This document shows positions 1-11,014 of a stretch of DNA of 64,000 nt, piece after piece. Under the pieces are notes generated by a model. That model had not been told where the DNA came from. It saw only the letters and a program-made list of their open reading frames with translations, and made no database searches. The translations under genes and the position numbers were made by a program. Numbering within the stretch: position 1 is the first letter of the stretch; each line of letters opens with the position of its first letter. Origin of the DNA: Brassica napus (taxonomy: Eukaryota; Streptophyta; Magnoliopsida; Brassicales; Brassicaceae). The stretch covers positions 1-64,000 of the forward strand of contig NW_026014793.1 of NCBI RefSeq assembly GCF_020379485.1, given 5' to 3'.

Positions 1-727
1 TTCCTCAAGAGGTGTTCTTAGCTATCTTCCTCCAAGCAATCAGTCTCTTCAGCATATCCATAGTATATTCCTTGAGACATAAACAAACCCTCCTTAGATT
101 GCCTCTCTCAATCCCCAAAAAATACTTCATCTCTCCCAAGTCTTTAATATCAAACACAGACTTGAGAAACTCTTTGGTGGCTTTAATCCCAGCCTTATCA
201 CTCCCTGTGATAATCAAATCATCCACACCACCAAAATCACTATGATCCCTGATGGTCCAACCAGTGTGAAGAGTGTATGATCTAGTTCAGACTTCCTGAA
301 CCCTCTCCCATTGAGAGTTTTGTACTAAGCTTTCTGTACCAAGCTCTAGGGACTGCTTCAGCCCATATATAGCCTTCCTTCAATCTCAAAACATTCCCTG
401 GCTTTACTAGATGCTCAAGACCGGAGGTGGATGCATGTATACTTCATCTTCAAGTTCACCTTGCAAGAAAGCATTCTTCACATCCATTTGCCACAAATCC
501 CACTCCAAGTTTGTTGCAATAGATAACACAATTCGAATTGTGTGAAGCTTGGCCACTGGTGCAAAAGTATCAATGTAATCTTCCCCATAAGTCTGTGTAA
601 ATCCTCTTGCAACCAGCCTAGTCTTGCGCCTATCTATCTCCCCATTTGCAAGGTACTTGATGTGAAGATCCATCTGCTTGCTGAAACTGCCTTCTTCCCT
701 TTAGGTAACTCACTCTCATACCAAGTA
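1..727 (-). pseudogene. copia-1 reverse transcriptase, broken and partial
   Basis: Reverse transcriptase portion of copia-1 pol, in pieces. Residues matching the RT start are readable at 673-407 ([20 protein letters not shown] and the [20 protein letters not shown] block). A frame change near 425 follows, then more RT at about 236-5 with DDLIITGSD and FDIKDLGEMKYFLGIE. Between the pieces (226-407) the homology continues in other frames. The active-site motif is damaged: GVDD is readable at about 219-236 instead of YVDD, so the tyrosine is not encoded. With several frame changes this copy cannot make active RT. The RNase H part is beyond position 1. The identification rests on clear alignment to the intact copia-3 protein in the same window. 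Confidence 0.85.
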
Positions 728-3445
728 TCATTTCCTGATCATTGCATCCCTTTCATCTCCTACTGAATCTCTCCAAACCTTGTGCTTCATAGCTTCTTCA
801 TAAGATCTTGGTATCTCATTCTCATCCAAGTTACACATAAACACCATGTGCTCTTCTGGAAACTCTGCAAAGGAACACACGGCTTGAGAGGGATGCTCCA
901 CAGCCTGGGCATTGTAGTACACTCTCGTGTTTACCCAGTTGGAAGGATCCCTCCTTATCCTTGTGCTCCTCCGCAAGGTCTCAACCTGTTCTTCAGCCTG
1001 AACATTCTCTTGTGCTTCCTCTCTTAAACCAGTAGGTTCTCCCTGCTCATTTCCACCTGACTGAGCTTCACTCTCTACTTCCTGTGTCTCCTCCTGATCA
1101 TGCTGACCTGAATCCTCTTGGTTATGCTCCTGCTCCCCTGATTCAGATCCATTCCCCCTCTCATGATCAAGAGGGGTTGTTCCTCCAGCTTCTCCAGCTT
1201 GATTAGAAGGTCCGGTTCTTCCTGGTTCCTGATCTTGGGATAATCCTATCCCTAGCCTCTCCAACAACACTCTCAATGTTGTTGCCTTCTCTGATGGAGC
1301 TCGGGACAGATCCTCTAGGTCTTCCCATTTCTTCTCCTCATAATACCCTTTAGACTCAACAAACTTCACTTCTCTAGATACCATAACCCTCCTAGTTATT
1401 GGATCATAACATTTGTAGCCTTTCTGAGTGATTGAGTACCCAATGAACATAGCTTTAGTACTCTTTGCTTCTAGCTTGTTCCTTCTTTCTCCGGGAATCA
1501 TCACATAACATAAGCACCCAAAGACTCTCAAATGATCAATGTGTGGCTTGGCCTTGTTCAATACTTCAAAGGGAGACAGTTTCTTCAAGACACGGGTTGG
1601 CACTCTATTGATGAGATAGCAAGCAGTCTGAACAGCATCACTCCAAAACCTCTTAGGGACATTCATGTGGAACATGATTGATCTCGCAACCTCCATCAAA
1701 TGTCTGTTCTTCCTCTCAGCCACCCCATTTTGTTGTGGTGTGTAAGGACAGCTAGTTTGTTGCACAATCCCATGCTTTGCAAGATGACTCTTGAAAGCAT
1801 TGCTAGTGTATTCTCCTCCATTATCAGACCTCAGAATCCTCACAGTGGCATTGTACTGATTAGTAACATATGCTTGGAAGTTCATGAAGGCTTCTAGGAC
1901 TCTGTCTTTGGAGGGAATCATGGTGATCCATGTGTACTTGGACTTCTCATCAATGAAAGTCACAAAGTACTTATGGCTGTCTCTAGACATACAGGGAGCT
2001 GTCCACACGTCTGAATGCACCAGATCAAAGCAATTCTCATATCTGGTTTCTGATGTTGGGAAGACAGTCCTACAGTGCTTTCCAAGTATACAAGCTTCAC
2101 ACTCCAAGTGATTGAACGCCATACTTGGTAGAATCAGTTCAATTGCCTTGGCATGAGGATGTCCCAGCCTTGCATGCCATGTGAGATTATCACACCTATC
2201 CGTTGTGCTGCTTAAACACACAGACTCCACAGGACTAGGCGCCTCAGTTGTTTGGAGATGATAGAGCTGATGCTTGCTGTCTCCTCTGCCAATAACCCTT
2301 CCAGTCTTCAAATCCTGGAACTCAACTTCATTTGGTCTGAAAACCACTTGACAATCCAGATCAACTGTAGCCTTCTTAACTGAGATTAGATTGGATGTAA
2401 ACTGAGGTAGGTAGAAGGCAGTGGAGTTCTTCTCAAACAGCTTGAGGTTTCCCACTCCTTCTATTGGGATCCTGGTACCATTGGCTATCATGACACTCCC
2501 TGTTGCTGCTTTAACCTCACTGATTAGTCTCTTGTCACTGATCATGTGGTGTGTTGCTCCAGAGTCAATGATGATGGGTTTAGATGTGGATGCTTTGGCA
2601 GGAGCACCCAGACTCCGGGTCGTAGCCAAAGCATACACATGCTTAACCAACTCATCCCATTCCTTCTTTGTCACACACTCATCTGCCCTCTTGGTATCCA
2701 TTCCTCTCATGTCCGCACTGTCTCCTACTGTTTCTCCCATGTAAGCTGAGTATGAACACTCTCCTATAACCATCTGCTGAAGTACATCCTTGATTCTCTT
2801 CAAGATCACACTCATCCTGTCACTTAAGTGCTCAGACTCGCTATCCTTTCTCCATGCCCTTCTCTTCATTAACCACTCCTTAGAAAGTTTTCTCAACCTT
2901 CCCCTCTTACAGCTTGTACCTCCCTTCCATCTTTCTGGCTTCCTGTTCATTTCCCACACATCACAAGTATATTTAACAAGCTCACATACCTCTTCCATAA
3001 GGAAGCTGAAGATCACATCTTGCTTCCTCCTTTCTTGACAACATCTCGGATTTGATGTGTGTGTCTTCACCACATCTAGCTCTGACCATACTTCTCTCAG
3101 CCTTCCCACAAGCTGATAACACTCATCCTTTCCTTGTCTCAAGCCGCGGATCACCCCTCTGTCCTCAACGACTCTCACAAGCTTGGACTTGCCTAAAGTT
3201 GCTTCAATCTCACTCTTTGTAGTGTTTCCTTGAACAACTTCATTTCCCAGCATCAGACCTCTTGTCTGACCTTCTTCAGTAGCCATTTCCATGAAAGGTT
3301 TCCCCTTTCCATGACTACTCCATAACCCACAGCTTTCCAAAGCTCTCTTTGCCCATCTTGACCAATCGCCATGCCTCTCTTCTTCAAGCTCCATGGTTGT
3401 ACTAGATCTGTGCTTCATTTCCATGTTGAGATAGTTTGAATCCAT
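728..3445 (-). pseudogene. copia-1 gag-protease-integrase frame (905 codons), broken at its RT end
   Basis: An open frame that starts at MDSNYLNMEM and ends shortly after the start of RT through a one-base frame change near 728-740. Residues 1 to about 280 are a strongly diverged gag: WSRWAKRALESCGLWSSH and REVWSEL align with the copia-3 gag, but the CCHC knuckle is degenerate (a CKRGRLRKLSKEW stretch lacks the second Cys, the His and the last Cys). Protease follows with DSGATHHMISD. Integrase has the HHCC zinc region (WHARLGHPH then CEACILGKHC), and its catalytic residues lie in HSDVWTAPC, RSDNGGEY and NGVAERKN. An acidic Glu/Gln-rich linker precedes RRSTRIRR and the RT start. The frame is unusually long for such a degraded gag. 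Non-functional as an element because RT is broken. Confidence 0.85.
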
Positions 3446-3485
3446 CAGAATATCTCACACCACTCAGATAAAAAAGACCAGAACT

Positions 3486-3536
3486 TAAGAACACCAAGAA
3501 CACTCAAGAACCCTCAAGAACACTCAAGAACACCCA
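3486..3536 (-). repeat. short tandem repeat in the copia-1 leader
   Basis: Four to five imperfect copies of a 10-11 bp unit (plus strand CAAGAACACT) lie between the primer-binding site and the gag start. This is in the untranslated leader; no function is assigned. Confidence 0.7.
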
Positions 3537-3580
3537 GATTTTATGAAAAAACGAAATCACACTCTCCCCTTTTTAGGAAC

Positions 3581-3595
3581 CTGGCTCTGATACCA
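3581..3595 (-). other. copia-1 primer-binding site (initiator tRNA-Met)
   Basis: On the minus strand this reads TGGTATCAGAGCCAG, the standard complement of the 3' end of plant initiator tRNA-Met. It primes minus-strand cDNA. It fixes the 5' LTR as the sequence to its right. Confidence 0.88.
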
Positions 3596-4077
3596 TATAC
3601 ACTTTTGTGTATTAGAGCATGATTCAACAAATCAGGGATAATCAGATGAAAAGATTAAAGAGATTAAGAGATTCTAGTGAGAGAATAAAGAGAGAGAGAC
3701 TCAAAACTCCATTAATTAATAACTGATGAGGTTTACAAGTATTAATAGAGAGAGCAACAAGGAAATTCGAAATGGGTAAGCATGTGTAGTCAAAGGACAG
3801 GCTGGAACTCCTTTTGAATCACTTGGCTGTGCTTTCTCACATGCTTGCACTAGTATAAAGGTAACTTCTCCTTTCCAGCATCACACAGGCTGTCAAAGTG
3901 ATCCCTTATCCTTCCTTAACCTCCCTTATCCTCTTTGGTCGAGTTTCCTCTCTTCTCTTCACTAAGTTACCTTCTCATCCCATCAGATAACTTCCCCAAG
4001 TAGTTACTGTGGTTAAAATAAAGTTACCACAGTAAAACTCTAAAGTTACTATCTCAGCCTCCTTGGTCTTCATCTCA
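3596..4077 (-). repeat. copia-1 5' LTR
   Basis: The sequence between the primer-binding site and the break at 4077. On the minus strand it begins TGAGATGAAG, a normal TG start. Its inner end, near the primer site, is unclear: no clean CA directly abuts it. A candidate TATA box (TATTAAT, minus strand) lies near 3740. The second LTR is off the window, so the boundaries cannot be confirmed by comparison. Confidence 0.6.
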
Positions 4078-4874
4078 ATAGTAAAGAGATGAGTTATACA
4101 CGAAATTTATGAATGCTTGTCTCTTATTTCTTGTGTGTACATTACAATGAGGCTGCCTCTTTATTTATAGAGGAGAGCCTTAGGTTTTACAGCAGCAACA
4201 AGACAAAGGAGAGATTAAACTAATACTATCCTAGGAAATGAATAAACAAAGCTATTAGGAAGCAGCCAAGGAGGATGAGAACAAGAAGAGGCACGACCAG
4301 ATGAGGAGAAAGGGACAGGAGAGAGGTTGGCACAGCTTGCTTGAGTGAAAGTGACAGGCCAGTTGCTTCTCCAAAGCCACCCATGTGACTTCTTCTTGTC
4401 TAATTCAAACCAGCCTCTTTATTTAAATTCAAACATGTTTCCTTGACTTCTCAGACCTTCCCCACGTCCATATTAAGTCTACACAACTCCATTCTTGCCT
4501 TGCAAGGTAAGTTAGGTCAAGATGGTAGCTTGTGGATCAAGTCTGAATGGACCAACTTCCATTTCAAGTCAATGCAGCATCTTTTCTTCTACTTGCCTTG
4601 AATCCATAATGGCTTGCTTCTTGTTTCATTTGTTGGCTCCTTTCCTTGTTGCACAAGTCTTGAATACTTGCAACACACTTCATGACTCTACAGCCTCCTT
4701 CTCTTCTTGCACACACGCCTTGATCATCTTTTCATTGTCTTGGCCGTGTGATCACTCTCTTGAGGCTTGTTCATGGCTTGGATAGCTTCTTCTTCTTTAG
4801 TTTGGTGTGGAGATGCTTGGCCTTCACTTCCTTTGTTTGGCCTTCACATCTCCTTGTCTTGCTTCACTTTAATA
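4078..4874 (-). repeat. element E 3' LTR, truncated by copia-1
   Basis: Matches 6907-7702 over about 795 bp with small differences: a 2-bp indel near 4140, a T/A change in the TATA region, a 1-bp indel near 4422 and a 2-base swap near 4605. It is followed immediately by the polypurine tract. On the minus strand it begins TATTAAAGTG. The missing end, about 400 bp matching 6512-6906, should lie left of copia-1 outside the window. The minus-strand TATA box at 4162-4169 reads TATAAATA. Confidence 0.78.
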
Positions 4875-4887
4875 CCCTCCCTCAAGG
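4875..4887 (-). other. element E polypurine tract
   Basis: The minus strand reads CCTTGAGGGAGGG directly before the 3' LTR. This is the typical plus-strand cDNA primer site of LTR retrotransposons. Confidence 0.75.
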
Positions 4888-4955
4888 TTGGGCTTTGGAA
4901 GCCATTGGTTCCAAAGGCCAAGCTTGCAACACGCAAATGACTACCTCATTAAAAA

Positions 4956-4996
4956 CCTCACCATGTAAAACCACTTGGGATAAAACCATGATGAGG
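4956..4996 (-). other. conserved 3' hairpin of element E
   Basis: As RNA on the minus strand, the arms CCUCAUCAUG and CAUGGUGAGG pair over 10 bp including one wobble, around a loop with UUUUAUCCCA and GGUUUU. CTCTTTTT precedes it and GGTTTTTAATGAG follows. The same layout recurs at 51923-51965 in copia-3 and at 36356-36396 and 41983-42023 in the chromovirus LTRs, with different stem bases that still pair. Its function is unknown; a role in RNA 3'-end formation or packaging is a guess. Confidence 0.7.
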
Positions 4997-6499
4997 ACAA
5001 AAAGAGTATAGCCTTCACGGTGCATTGGATAGCTATGACCTTGGCTTTATTTGAATTGAGCTTGAAGCTTCTTTGATCTATGATCTGAATGCGGCTTGAA
5101 CTTGTCTTTGAACCGCCAAAAGGACTCATGGCTTGAGCCATGATCTGAACTGATTGCTTAGGGTGTTGACGCCATGATTTGAACTTTGCAACACCTCTTT
5201 CTTCTTGATGCTTCACATGAAGCTTACTGACCCTTAGCTAACATCTTGCTGGTGAGTTGATTCATCACTTTCCTACAGCCACTTCTCCTCAAGATCTTCT
5301 TGTCTTGGGTCCATGAATCTGAGGCCATTGGTTCTAACCCCCAAAGCTTGCTTCTGATGCTGCTCTAGATCAACCAAACTTGTATTGTCTTCTTGAGACA
5401 ACCAAGCACAAACACCAATCACCATTCTTAAACTTAGAACCTGTTGAGTATGGACAGATTCAAAGCACAAAATTAGTGAGTGATGGAGAGAATAAAGTAA
5501 CCAGAGAATAAGTAACCAGAGTATTTGAGAATAAGTAACAGAAGTATGAGAGAGTATTAGAGAATAATGGAGAGTAAGAGTATGGTGGAGAGTGAGAGTT
5601 TTGCGGAAGCAGATTGCAGTCCATGGCCTTCAAGCTTCATGGCTGATCACAATGCTGGTGAGGCATGAACATCCCACCAGTTAACACATTTTTAAAGCAT
5701 TTTCGAAATCAGATTACTCAAGAATCTGTTCAAAACATTTTCAGATTTTTTTTTTTTTTTTAAATCCTTTCAAAAGCTTTTCTTTAAATCTGAAATTCAA
5801 ATGCTCTTACAAATCAATTTTCTTCAAATCATCATCAATCTTTCTCCCTCCCTCAAGCATTGGTTTCATTAGACTTAAAGCCTTTTACCAAGTTTGAAAA
5901 TATTAAGAGACAAAGGGTAGAAAAGGATGATAATGTTTGAGACAAAACCAGCAAGAACTTCATCTTTTAAAACTGTTTTTAAAGCACAAAACAGATGAAG
6001 TCTTTTGTTTCATTTCCCTCCCTTAGCCTTGGATTTGGATCCCAACTCAAGATCAGAACCACAGCTTACACATGGGAGAGAAGAAACCAAAACAGAACTC
6101 CATCTTGTCTTCTTTAAAGAAATCATTAGACAAGATGAAGAACACAAAATATTTTTGAAATCGATTTTTTTTTTTTTTCAAGAGTTCTTCAAGATACAAG
6201 TTTAATCTTTTCTCCCTCCCTCAAGCTGACATGAACAGATTTTTAATCTTTCATCCAAAGGCTTAAACAATGAGGAGATAAAGGGGAGAGTCATTGATTA
6301 AAAAAAAAAACATTAAAGCCTTGCATCTTAAAGAAACTCACAGATTTTGAATACATACTTCATCTACACTCTCTACTGTCCAAGTTTTGAATCCCAGCCA
6401 CACAGCTCATCAAAAACGAATTTAAAGGAGAAAGAGAGAGAGAGATTCAGATGAAGAAATTGACAAAAGAAGTGAGTTCAGCCCAAGAAGAGCAACAAA
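4997..6499 (-). other. element E interior, non-coding
   Basis: AT-rich sequence without a supported gene on either strand. It holds poly-T runs at about 5746-5762 and 6168-6178, poly-A near 6300, short degenerate repeats around GAGAATAAGTAAC at about 5490-5600, and three further copies of the polypurine-tract motif (plus strand CCCTCCCTC or CCCTCCCTT) at 5846, 6016 and 6214. The few ORFs of 60-90 codons show no domain. Confidence 0.65.
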
Positions 6500-6511
6500 G
6501 CTCTGATACCA
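6500..6511 (-). other. element E primer-binding site (initiator tRNA-Met)
   Basis: The minus strand reads TGGTATCAGAGC, immediately following an LTR end of CCAACA. It defines the inner edge of the 5' LTR at 6512. Confidence 0.8.
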
Positions 6512-7702
6512 TGTTGGAAAAGCTGAGAATAGCTAAGAACATGAACTCACTCTTTAAGAATGGAAGAGACAATCAACTTGTGATTGAATCCTCTCAGCAA
6601 AATAATCTACACAACCATCTGAATCTAGAGAGATTAAGTGTCTGAGAGATTGATACAATAATTAGAATTAAACTAAGAACAGATTAAAGACTCTAGTTTG
6701 AATCTATTCCTTGAGAAGTGACACAACACTTTCAGTTTGTTCACTTAAGGAGAATAGGAAATAGAATCAGTAAGCTAGAGTTTAAGAGAAGATAAAGAAG
6801 AGTTTAAACTGATTTTAGAGTAGAATGGGCAAGCATGATCTGCCCTTAGGCAGACCCAAAACATGTATACCTTAACTCCCTACATTGTGACTAATTTAAA
6901 GAACACTTAGTAAAGAGATGAGTTATACACGAAATTTATGAATGCTTGTCTCTTATTTCTTGTGTGTATTACAATGAGGCTGCCTCTTTAATTATAGAGG
7001 AGAGCCTTAGGTTTTACAGCAGCAACAAGACAAAGGAGAGATTAAACTAATACTATCCTAGGAAATGAATAAACAAAGCTATTAGGAAGCAGCCAAGGAG
7101 GATGAGAACAAGAAGAGGCACGACCAGATGAGGAGAAAGGGACAGGAGAGAGGTTGGCACAGCTTGCTTGAGTGAAAGTGACAGGCCAGTTGCTTCTCCA
7201 AAGCCACCCATGTGACTTCTTCTTGTCTAATTCAAACCAGCCTCTTTTATTTAAATTCAAACATGTTTCCTTGACTTCTCAGACCTTCCCCACGTCCATA
7301 TTAAGTCTACACAACTCCATTCTTGCCTTGCAAGGTAAGTTAGGTCAAGATGGTAGCTTGTGGATCAAGTCTGAATGGACCAACTTCCATTTCAAGTCAA
7401 TGCAGCATCTTTTCTTCTACTTGCTCTGAATCCATAATGGCTTGCTTCTTGTTTCATTTGTTGGCTCCTTTCCTTGTTGCACAAGTCTTGAATACTTGCA
7501 ACACACTTCATGACTCTACAGCCTCCTTCTCTTCTTGCACACACGCCTTGATCATCTTTTCATTGTCTTGGCCGTGTGATCACTCTCTTGAGGCTTGTTC
7601 ATGGCTTGGATAGCTTCTTCTTCTTTAGTTTGGTGTGGAGATGCTTGGCCTTCACTTCCTTTGTTTGGCCTTCACATCTCCTTGTCTTGCTTCACTTTAA
7701 TA
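6512..7702 (-). repeat. element E 5' LTR, 1191 bp
   Basis: On the minus strand it starts TATTAAAGTG at 7702 and ends CCAACA at 6512, abutting the primer-binding site. A TA...CA terminus is one of the less common LTR end types. The minus-strand TATA region at 6989-6996 (TATAATTA) differs by one base from that of the 3' LTR. The right flank GTCTTCCCC belongs to the copia-2 RT. The plus-strand ORF beginning MVACGSSLNG occurs in both LTR copies only because they are duplicates. Confidence 0.72.
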
Positions 7703-10700
7703 GTCTTCCCCATATGTTTGAGTGTATCCTCTGGCCACCAGTCTTGTCTTCTTTCTGTCAATGGTTCCATCAGGTAGATACTTAATGGTGAATATCCACT
7801 TGCTGGTTACTGCCTTCTTTCCTTTTGGCAACTCACTTTCAAACCAAGTGTCATTCTTTATCATGGCATTTGCCTCATCTCCAACAGATTCCTTCCAATC
7901 TTGATGTAGCATTGCCTCTTCATATGATCTTGGTACACTACTTTCATCTAGGCTCATCATGAATGCGCAATGCTCCTTTGGATAACAGGCAAATGAACAC
8001 ACAGCTTGAGAAGGATGCTCCACAGCCTGGGCATTGTAGTACACTCTCGTGTTTACCCAGTTGGAAGCATCTCTCTTCAGCCGTGTGCTTCTCCTCAATG
8101 GTACCTCAACTGGTGCTTGCTCTGGTGCTTCTACTTCAGTTGCTTCCACTCCTCCTTGTTCTGGTAACTCATTAAGCTCTTCATTACTTGGTTCAGCTCC
8201 ACTTGATCAGGATGATCCGGATGATCCGCAACATCTTGATTCTCATCCGGCTCAATTCCATTCCCTCCCTCATGATCAAGGTGAGATGGTTCTTCAGCTT
8301 CTTGTCCTTCAGATGACTGATCCTCTGTCGACTCCTGGGACATTCCAATTCCAAGACCTTCTAGTATCTGTCTCAAGCTTGTAGCTCTATCGGAAGGTTG
8401 TGAAAGATCCTCCAGCTCTTTCCAATCTTTATCTTCATAGTAGCTCTTTTCTTCAAAGAACTTGACATCTCTAGATACAAGGACTCTCCTTGTCTCAGGA
8501 ACAAAGCACTTGTATCCCTTCTGTGTGGTTGAGTATCCTATCATCATAGCTTTGATACTCTTTGCTTCCAGCTTGTTTCTCATCTCTCCCGGGACAAGAA
8601 CATAGCTTACACACCCAAACACTCTTAGGTGATCTAGGACTGGCTTGCTGTTGTTGAGAACTTCATAAGGGGCTCTATCTTCCAGAATCTTGGTTGGTAT
8701 CCTATTGATTAGGTAGCAAGCCGTGATCACAGCATCACTCCAGAATCTCTTTGGTACTCTCATCTGGAACATCATTGATCTAGCCACTTCCATAAGATGT
8801 CTGTTCTTCCTCTCAGCCACTCCATTTTGTTGAGGTGTATAAGGGCAACTCGTTTGATGAAGTATCCCATGTTGAGCTAGATGGTTCTTGAATGCATGGC
8901 CAGTATACTCTCCACCATTATCAGACCTGAAAATCTTAATCTTGGCATTATACTGGTTAGAAACATATGATTGAAAGTTTTTAAATGCATCAAGAACCCT
9001 ATCCTTTGTTTTAATTAGTGTTATCCAGGTGTATTTGGATTTCTCATCTATGAATGTGACAAAGTATTTGTAATTGTCTCTAGATAAGCATGGAGCAGTC
9101 CATACATCAGAATGAACAAGATCAAAGCATTTATCATAGATAGTAGTAGATCTCTTGAACACAGTCTTACAATGCTTTCCCAAAATACATGCTTCACACT
9201 CATTATTTTTAAACATGACACCTGGTAACATTAAGCTTAAGGCTCTAACATGTGGATGTCCTAGCCTAGAATGCCACAATGCACCTCTACTTAAAACGGA
9301 ACTCAACAAGCAACTAGAACTAGAAATGAAAGAAAGGTCTTCAAGTAAATAAAGGTCTCCTTTGGTTACTCCTTGCCCAATCAACTTACTGCTTTCAATA
9401 TCCTGAAATTTCACATCATTAGGACTGAAAATAACATTGCATTGAAGATCATTGGTACACCTCTTAGCAGATAAAAGATTAGAAGTAAACTCAGGCATGT
9501 ACAAAGCTTTAGAATCCTTATTAAACAGTTTTAATCTCCTACACCTCTAATAGGAATTCTATCACCATTTGCAATCATTACATGTCCATGAGCCGGTTCT
9601 ATGTTCTTTATAAGGCTATCATCACTTATCATATGGTGTGAAGCACCTGAATCAATAATCAATGGTTTTATTCCTTGAGCAATATGATTCCTAGGTTGTT
9701 CTTTTACCAGTTTCAAGTTATCAATGAGATCAAGCAATGTGGTTTCATTTCTAGACATCCTATCAGCAGCAAAGGTTGTATATCTATCCGGTTCAGTTCT
9801 CATCCTATCAAAGCTTCCTAGCAAGCTATCACAAGTTCTAGGCAGCACATGAGCAGTATAGGAATAACCAAGGGTGTTTCCAAGGGTGTTACCAGACTCT
9901 TTAAGGGCTTTGATCAAGGCATCAATGTCTGACTTCTTGATCACCTCATGATCCATGTTCTTCACAGCTCCTTGATGGTGAGAGGTTAAGGCTCTTCCTT
10001 CACTTTCACCCGCAAGACCAGATGAACCAGCTCCTGATGCGCCGGCTTCACTTGTCTCTGCAGAAAGGTGAGCTCTTCCCTCTCTCTCCTTGTTGAACTT
10101 GGCCGGCTTCAAATGGGGGTGTAGGATCCAGCACTGACTCCTCTTGTGTTCCGGCTTCTTGCAATGGTCACAGTTTCCACTGAACTTCCTTTCCTCTCCA
10201 CGGTAAGCAGCCTTGTGTGCTTGGATTGCTTCAGCCTTGTTGGACAGAGCCATGTCTCCTTTCCCTCCAAACATACCAAGTGACCCCTCTTCCTTCTGAA
10301 TCTGCGCACACACTTCCTCCATAGATGGAAGACTCGGCATCCTCAACATGTGCTTGATCACATCATTGAACGGAGGATCTAGTGTCAGCAGCAATCCAAA
10401 CACCTGATCCTGCTCCCTCCTCTCCATGAGTAGCTCTTGATCCGCGGTGCTTGGCCTCAATGATTCAAGCTCAGACCACAAGGATCTATACTTGCCCAAA
10501 TGCTTGGTGAACTCTTCTCCATCTTGAACCAGTGTGTTGATAGCCTTCTTAATCTCATACACACGGTTCAGATTGGTAACGTTCCCAAAGTCTTCTGGAG
10601 TACCTCCCACAGGTGTTTTGGAGTCTCGCAGTAGCTGTAGGCCTCCAAGAGATGCTCTTCAAGGGACCCTTGTAGCACTGAAAGCACCATCAAGTCTTCT

Positions 10701-10912
10701 TGAATCCACTTCTTCTCGGCAGCAGCAACTTGATCTCCCACACCTTCATCTCCTTCTCCGTCTTTAGCCACTGGCTTGGTTGCATCATCCGTGATGTGAC
10801 TCCACAGCCCTAGCCTCCCAATGGCTGTCTTCACCAGCCTTGACCACAACAGGTAGTTACTACCACCCTTCAACGCAACAGGAACCGTAATGACCTTGTA
10901 GTTTCCCTCCAT
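7703..10912 (-). pseudogene. copia-2 gag-pol pseudogene (gag, PR, IN, start of RT)
   Basis: Begins at MEGNYKVITV (10912). Gag includes WSRLVKTAIGRLGLWSHI and the CCHC knuckle CDHCKKPEHKRSQC (about 10145-10190). Protease has DSGASHHMISD (about 9630). Integrase has WHSRLGHPH and CEACILGKHC, then catalytic residues in HSDVWTAPC, RSDNGGEY and NGVAERKN. A Glu-rich linker leads to RRSTRLKRDASNW and the RT start with [19 protein letters not shown] and GYTQTYGED. Frame changes lie near 10600 (in gag, within GNVTNL-type sequence), 9530 (after RIPIRGVG) and 8140 (linker). Each domain is otherwise well preserved, so decay is moderate. The coding sequence stops at the element E insertion. Confidence 0.88.
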
Positions 10913-10999
10913 CTTGCTTTGTTAGACCCGAAAAGAAAGTATGAAAGAGTATGAACTGAAGCTGAAGAACACTCTAAATCTCAATACCAAAGCCAACCT

Positions 11000-11012
11000 G
11001 GCTCTGATACCA
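11000..11012 (-). other. copia-2 primer-binding site (initiator tRNA-Met)
   Basis: The minus strand reads TGGTATCAGAGCC, separated by two bases (TA) from the LTR end. Confidence 0.88.
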
Positions 11013-11014
11013 TA

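Larger units (their letters stand above)
1..4077 (-). mobile_element. copia-1: decayed Ty1/copia LTR retrotransposon, 3' end off the window
   Basis: Minus-strand element read from right to left: 5' LTR (about 3596-4077), primer-binding site (3581-3595), leader, gag-protease-integrase frame, then a broken reverse transcriptase cut off at the window edge. The domain order PR-IN-RT identifies Ty1/copia. Its proteins resemble those of copia-2 and copia-3 in this window, so all three belong to one broader copia clade. The right LTR edge ends in CA at 4077 and is followed directly by sequence matching the inside of the LTR of element E. This is inferred to be an insertion into that LTR. The 3' LTR and the left target duplication are outside the window. 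Confidence 0.85.
4078..7702 (-). mobile_element. element E: non-autonomous LTR retrotransposon inserted in copia-2
   Basis: Two direct copies of a long sequence flank a 1.6-kb interior with no gag or pol. The copies at 4082-4871 and 6911-7699 are nearly identical (about four small differences). The polypurine tract (minus strand GAGGGAGGG, at 4875-4883) touches the left copy and the tRNA-Met primer site (6500-6511) touches the sequence joined to the right copy. Both are expected of a minus-strand LTR retrotransposon whose 5' LTR is 6512-7702. The left LTR is truncated at 4078 by copia-1. The right edge interrupts the copia-2 RT just after the residues GED. Size and lack of coding fit a LARD-like or otherwise deleted element mobilised in trans. 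Whether its parent is copia or gypsy cannot be told. Confidence 0.75.

Noticed and set aside
4522..7613. Plus-strand ORF starting MVACGSSLNGPTS at 4522 and 7350
   Set aside because: Both copies lie in the LTRs of element E, antisense to the element; they match because the LTRs are duplicates, and no domain is visible.
4077..7703. AATAG on both outer sides of the element E repeat pair, read as a target duplication with short TAAAG...CTTTA LTRs
   Set aside because: The two flanks do not join into continuous copia-2 coding sequence, and the primer site at 6500-6511 needs an LTR starting at 6512. A longer LTR truncated by copia-1 explains the primer site, the polypurine tract and the flanks better.
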